From: Micromonospora costi
GTDB lineage: Bacteria > Actinomycetota > Actinomycetes > Mycobacteriales > Micromonosporaceae
Direction: 5' to 3'
DNA length: 64,000 nt
Assembly: GCF_003626655.1 (NCBI RefSeq)
Contig: NZ_RBAN01000010.1
Span: forward strand, 1-64,000
Both the position numbers and the translations under genes were made by a program. The notes beneath the pieces are model-generated. The model had not been told where the DNA came from and did not search any database. It was given only the letters and a program-made list of their open reading frames with translations. Of this stretch, positions 62,095-64,000 are shown one piece after another (the stretch's first letter is position 1; every line of letters starts with the position of its first letter).

Positions 62095-62455
62095 CCGCAC
62101 CCCCTGTTCGACAATTCGACAAGCGTACGTCCCCATCCGGCCACTCCGGGTCGTCCGGCCGGTTTGGACCGGCCGGGCCCGGCCCGCACCCGCCGGACGT
62201 TCCCCTCCGGGACGCGCTCTCACCTGCGCATCGTCCCCCGTCCGGTTCCGGCCCGAATGGGAATTCCTTCGCCGCCCGTGCTGTCGCCTGCGCCACCGCG
62301 CCACCGGGGCCGGAAGTGCTTGACGCGTCAAGCGGTTGCCTGGTGTTGACATGTCAATTACCCGGCCGGCGGCTCCACGGGCCGTCCCGGGGGCACGGCC
62401 CGGACGGCCCGCGCAGGAGGTCGCCCGGACCGGCCCAGGAGGAAGGAGGAGTTCC
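62095..62455. other. intergenic region with divergent promoters
   Basis: About 360 bases between divergent genes. TACGCT on the minus strand (near 62126-62131) may serve the transglycosylase-like gene. Two TTGAC-N2-GTCAA palindromes lie at 62320-62357. No coding or RNA gene seen. Confidence 0.5.
62319..62357 (+). promoter_or_regulatory. twin operator upstream of the atypical SDR gene
   Basis: CTTGACGCGTCAAG (62319-62332) and TTGACATGTCAA (62346-62357) are perfect palindromes sharing TTGAC-N2-GTCAA, with centres 26 bases apart (about 2.5 helical turns). They begin about 100 bases before the SDR start. A TetR- or GntR-type dimer is a plausible ligand; no regulator gene is in view. Confidence 0.65.
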
Positions 62456-63220
62456 ATGGGAACGCTGGACGGAAAGGTCGTGCTCATCACGGGCACCGGG
62501 GGAGGTCTGGGACGCGTCGCGGCGCTCGCCTTCGCCCGCGAGGGCGCGCGGGTCGTCGGCGCGGACATCCAGGTCGACGCCAACAACGAGACCGTCGAAC
62601 TCGTCCGCCGTGCCGGTGGCGAGATGACGGGCCTCGCGCCGGTCGACCTCACCGATCCGGAACAGGTACGGCGGCTCGTCGAGGACGCCGTGGCGGTCCA
62701 CGGCGGGCTCGACGTGGTCTACAACAACGCGGCCTCGCTCCGCTTCGGGCCGATGCCGGGCTTCTCCGTCGAGGACTGGCGGGCCACCATCACCGGCGAG
62801 CTCGACATTCCCTTCTACGTGTCGAAGTTCGCATGGCCGCACCTGATCCGTCGCGGTGGCGGTGTCATCGTCAACGCCGCGTCCATGGCCGGCATGATCG
62901 GCGGCCGGGTTCCCCCGATGGTCGCGCACGCCGCCGCCAACGCCGGGATCATCGGCATGACGCGACAGCTCGCCCTGGAAGGCGCGCCGCACGGGATCCG
63001 TGTGGTGGCCGTCAGCCCCGGGCCGGTCCTGACCCCGGCGAGCGAACGCGACCTGGGGGACGACCGGGCGGCCCGGGACGCGATCACCGACAAGACGCTG
63101 GTCAAGCGCTTCGCCCGACCCGAGGAGGTCGTCGAGCTGGTCGTCTTCCTCGCGTCCGACCGGGCCGCGTACATCACCGGCGCGAACTACCCGGTCGACG
63201 GCGGCGCGACCGCGTGGTGA
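62456..63220 (+). CDS. SDR family protein with altered catalytic Tyr/Lys
   Basis: Predicted 254 residues. The nucleotide motif is TGTGGGLG, NNAAS is present, and the catalytic-type Ser is in NAASMAG. Where classical SDRs have Tyr-x-x-x-Lys, this protein reads AHAAANAG, so His replaces Tyr and Asn replaces Lys. The C-terminus (GANYPVDGGATAW) is normal. The enzyme may use a different mechanism or bind NAD(P) without classical activity. The ATG follows a long purine-rich Shine-Dalgarno region (AGGAGGAAGGAGG). It is convergent with an enoyl-CoA hydratase, hinting at lipid or aromatic catabolism. Confidence 0.88.
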   Translation: MGTLDGKVVLITGTGGGLGRVAALAFAREGARVVGADIQVDANNETVELVRRAGGEMTGLAPVDLTDPEQVRRLVEDAVAVHGGLDVVYNNAASLRFGPMPGFSVEDWRATITGELDIPFYVSKFAWPHLIRRGGGVIVNAASMAGMIGGRVPPMVAHAAANAGIIGMTRQLALEGAPHGIRVVAVSPGPVLTPASERDLGDDRAARDAITDKTLVKRFARPEEVVELVVFLASDRAAYITGANYPVDGGATAW

Positions 63221-63228
63221 CCCGCGCA

Positions 63229-63270
63229 CGACGGCCGGGACGCGGCCCGGAGGTCACGTCCCGGCCGTCG
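63229..63270. terminator. bidirectional terminator
   Basis: Perfect 14-bp stem (63229-63242 with 63257-63270) and a 14-base loop between the convergent SDR and hydratase genes. Confidence 0.88.
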
Positions 63271-63281
63271 TCGCCGGCGCG

Positions 63282-64000
63282 TCAGTCGCCCGCCGGCACC
63301 CACCGTGCCGGGCGCTTCTCCCGGAACGCCGCCACGCCCTCCCGGCCCTCGTCGGAGAGGAAGTAGCCGGTCGAGAGCGCGGACAGCTCGGCGATCTCCG
63401 TGCGCAGGTCGACGGCGGGCGGCCGGCGCAGCAGCTGCTTGGCCCCGGCCAGCGCGCCCGGCGCGCCCCGCACCAGCGACCCGCAGTACCGCTCCACCGT
63501 CGCGTCGAGCGCCTCGGCGGGCACCGCCGCGGTGACGAGGCCGACCTCGGCGGCCCGGCGGCCGTCGAACGTGTCCCCGGTCAGGTACAGCTCGGCCGCC
63601 GCCCGCGGGTGCAGCCGGGGCAGCACGGTCGCCGAGATCACCGCGGGGATCACGCCGATCCGCACCTCGGTGAAGGCGAAGGTGGCCTCCTCGGCGCAGA
63701 CCGCCACGTCGGCCGCGGCGATCAGGCCGAGCCCGCCCGCGCGGGCCGGACCGGCCACGCGGGCCAGCACCGGCTTCGGGCACTCCCAGACCGCCGCGAG
63801 CACGTCGCCCAGCATGCCCGCCGGCACCGTCCCGCTGGCGTACGCGGCGGCCGTCTCCCTGAGGTCCGCGCCGGAGCAGAAGACCGGGCCGGTGTGGTCG
63901 AGCACGATCACCCGGACCGCGTCGTCGGCCACCGCGGCGGCCAGGCCGGCGAGCAGCTGCGTCATGAGCGGGGTGGAGAGCGCGTTGCGGTTGTGCGGGC
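63282..64000 (-). CDS. enoyl-CoA hydratase/isomerase family protein, 5' end outside window
   Basis: At least 239 residues are visible; the frame continues past 64000 (PHNRNALSTPL precedes the first Met at 63965), so the true N-terminus is missing. Crotonase-fold features: VFCSGADLRE (oxyanion hole segment), ARAGGLGLIAAADVAVCAEEATFAFTEVRIGVIPAVIS, with a Glu/Val pattern at the catalytic loop, and a C-terminal AFREKRPARW. It acts in beta-oxidation or related acyl-CoA chemistry; the exact substrate is unknown. Confidence 0.9.
   Translation of the reverse strand, partial: PHNRNALSTPLMTQLLAGLAAAVADDAVRVIVLDHTGPVFCSGADLRETAAAYASGTVPAGMLGDVLAAVWECPKPVLARVAGPARAGGLGLIAAADVAVCAEEATFAFTEVRIGVIPAVISATVLPRLHPRAAAELYLTGDTFDGRRAAEVGLVTAAVPAEALDATVERYCGSLVRGAPGALAGAKQLLRRPPAVDLRTEIAELSALSTGYFLSDEGREGVAAFREKRPARWVPAGD

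Overview
The window is a high-GC (roughly 70-75% by eye) actinobacterial chromosome segment, most likely from a Micromonospora-like member of the Micromonosporaceae. The lineage call is an inference. It rests on strong G/C third-position codon use, frequent GTG starts, stop-start overlaps of the GTGA/ATGA type, and core gene blocks in the actinobacterial order. It opens in the last 66 bases of a 5S rRNA gene, so an rrn operon lies just upstream. No complete tRNA, IS element, integrase, CRISPR array or toxin-antitoxin pair was seen. This reads as core chromosome with small accessory insertions.

Layout. 0-7.3 kb: valS-folC-DUF4233 and ndk, with a membrane-anchored VOC-domain protein between them. 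7.4-17.4 kb: AhpD-like protein, Tat-exported PhoD phosphatase, a three-gene ABC-2 exporter with an ArsR-like regulator, a 1-acylglycerol-3-phosphate acyltransferase, an Fe-S photolyase and a proline-rich membrane protein. The last of these is a paralogue of the gene at 273-956. No mreB/rodA genes lie between ndk and rne, where Streptomyces carries them. 17.5-28.5 kb: the radical-SAM pair (TIGR03960/TIGR03936 type) split by a GT-C membrane protein, then RNase E/G, a small lipoprotein, rplU-rpmA and obg. 29-34.4 kb: a stress-type island (DUF6766, DUF4383, an amphipathic membrane protein, holin-type DUF1469, DUF3618, a coenzyme-binding-like membrane protein and a zinc alcohol dehydrogenase). 34.4-41.5 kb: a CYP152-type P450, an orphan DUF397 protein, aminopeptidase N, and an FAD monooxygenase beside a PadR regulator. 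41.7-54.8 kb: nadD-rsfS-phosphoglycerate-mutase-family gene, degV, an SDR, comEA-comEC-holA, rpsT, an APH-like kinase, DUF4240 and lepA. 54.8-64 kb: two nearly identical GlsB/YeaQ-type genes, a sugar ABC importer without its own ATPase, a MOSC protein, a phytanoyl-CoA dioxygenase family enzyme, a lytic-transglycosylase-like protein, an atypical SDR, and an enoyl-CoA hydratase cut by the window end.

Three signals cut across the gene list. First, about a dozen genes have a TANNNT-type -10 box ending 6-8 bases before the start codon and no Shine-Dalgarno sequence, which points to leaderless mRNAs. Second, five stress-type genes carry GTTT/GTAT-N15-16-GGG(T/A/C)A(G/C/A) elements resembling stress sigma factor (sigma-B/F family) promoters, suggesting that the 29-34 kb island and the GlsB pair share a regulon. 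Third, several convergent gene junctions hold long perfect or near-perfect inverted repeats. Two of these belong to one family and carry a compensatory base change. Single-gene oddities are an apparent ATC start codon at 21582, an SDR lacking the Tyr/Lys catalytic pair, and paired DnaA-box-like sites before comEA. I did not find a clearly novel multi-gene defence or biosynthetic system.
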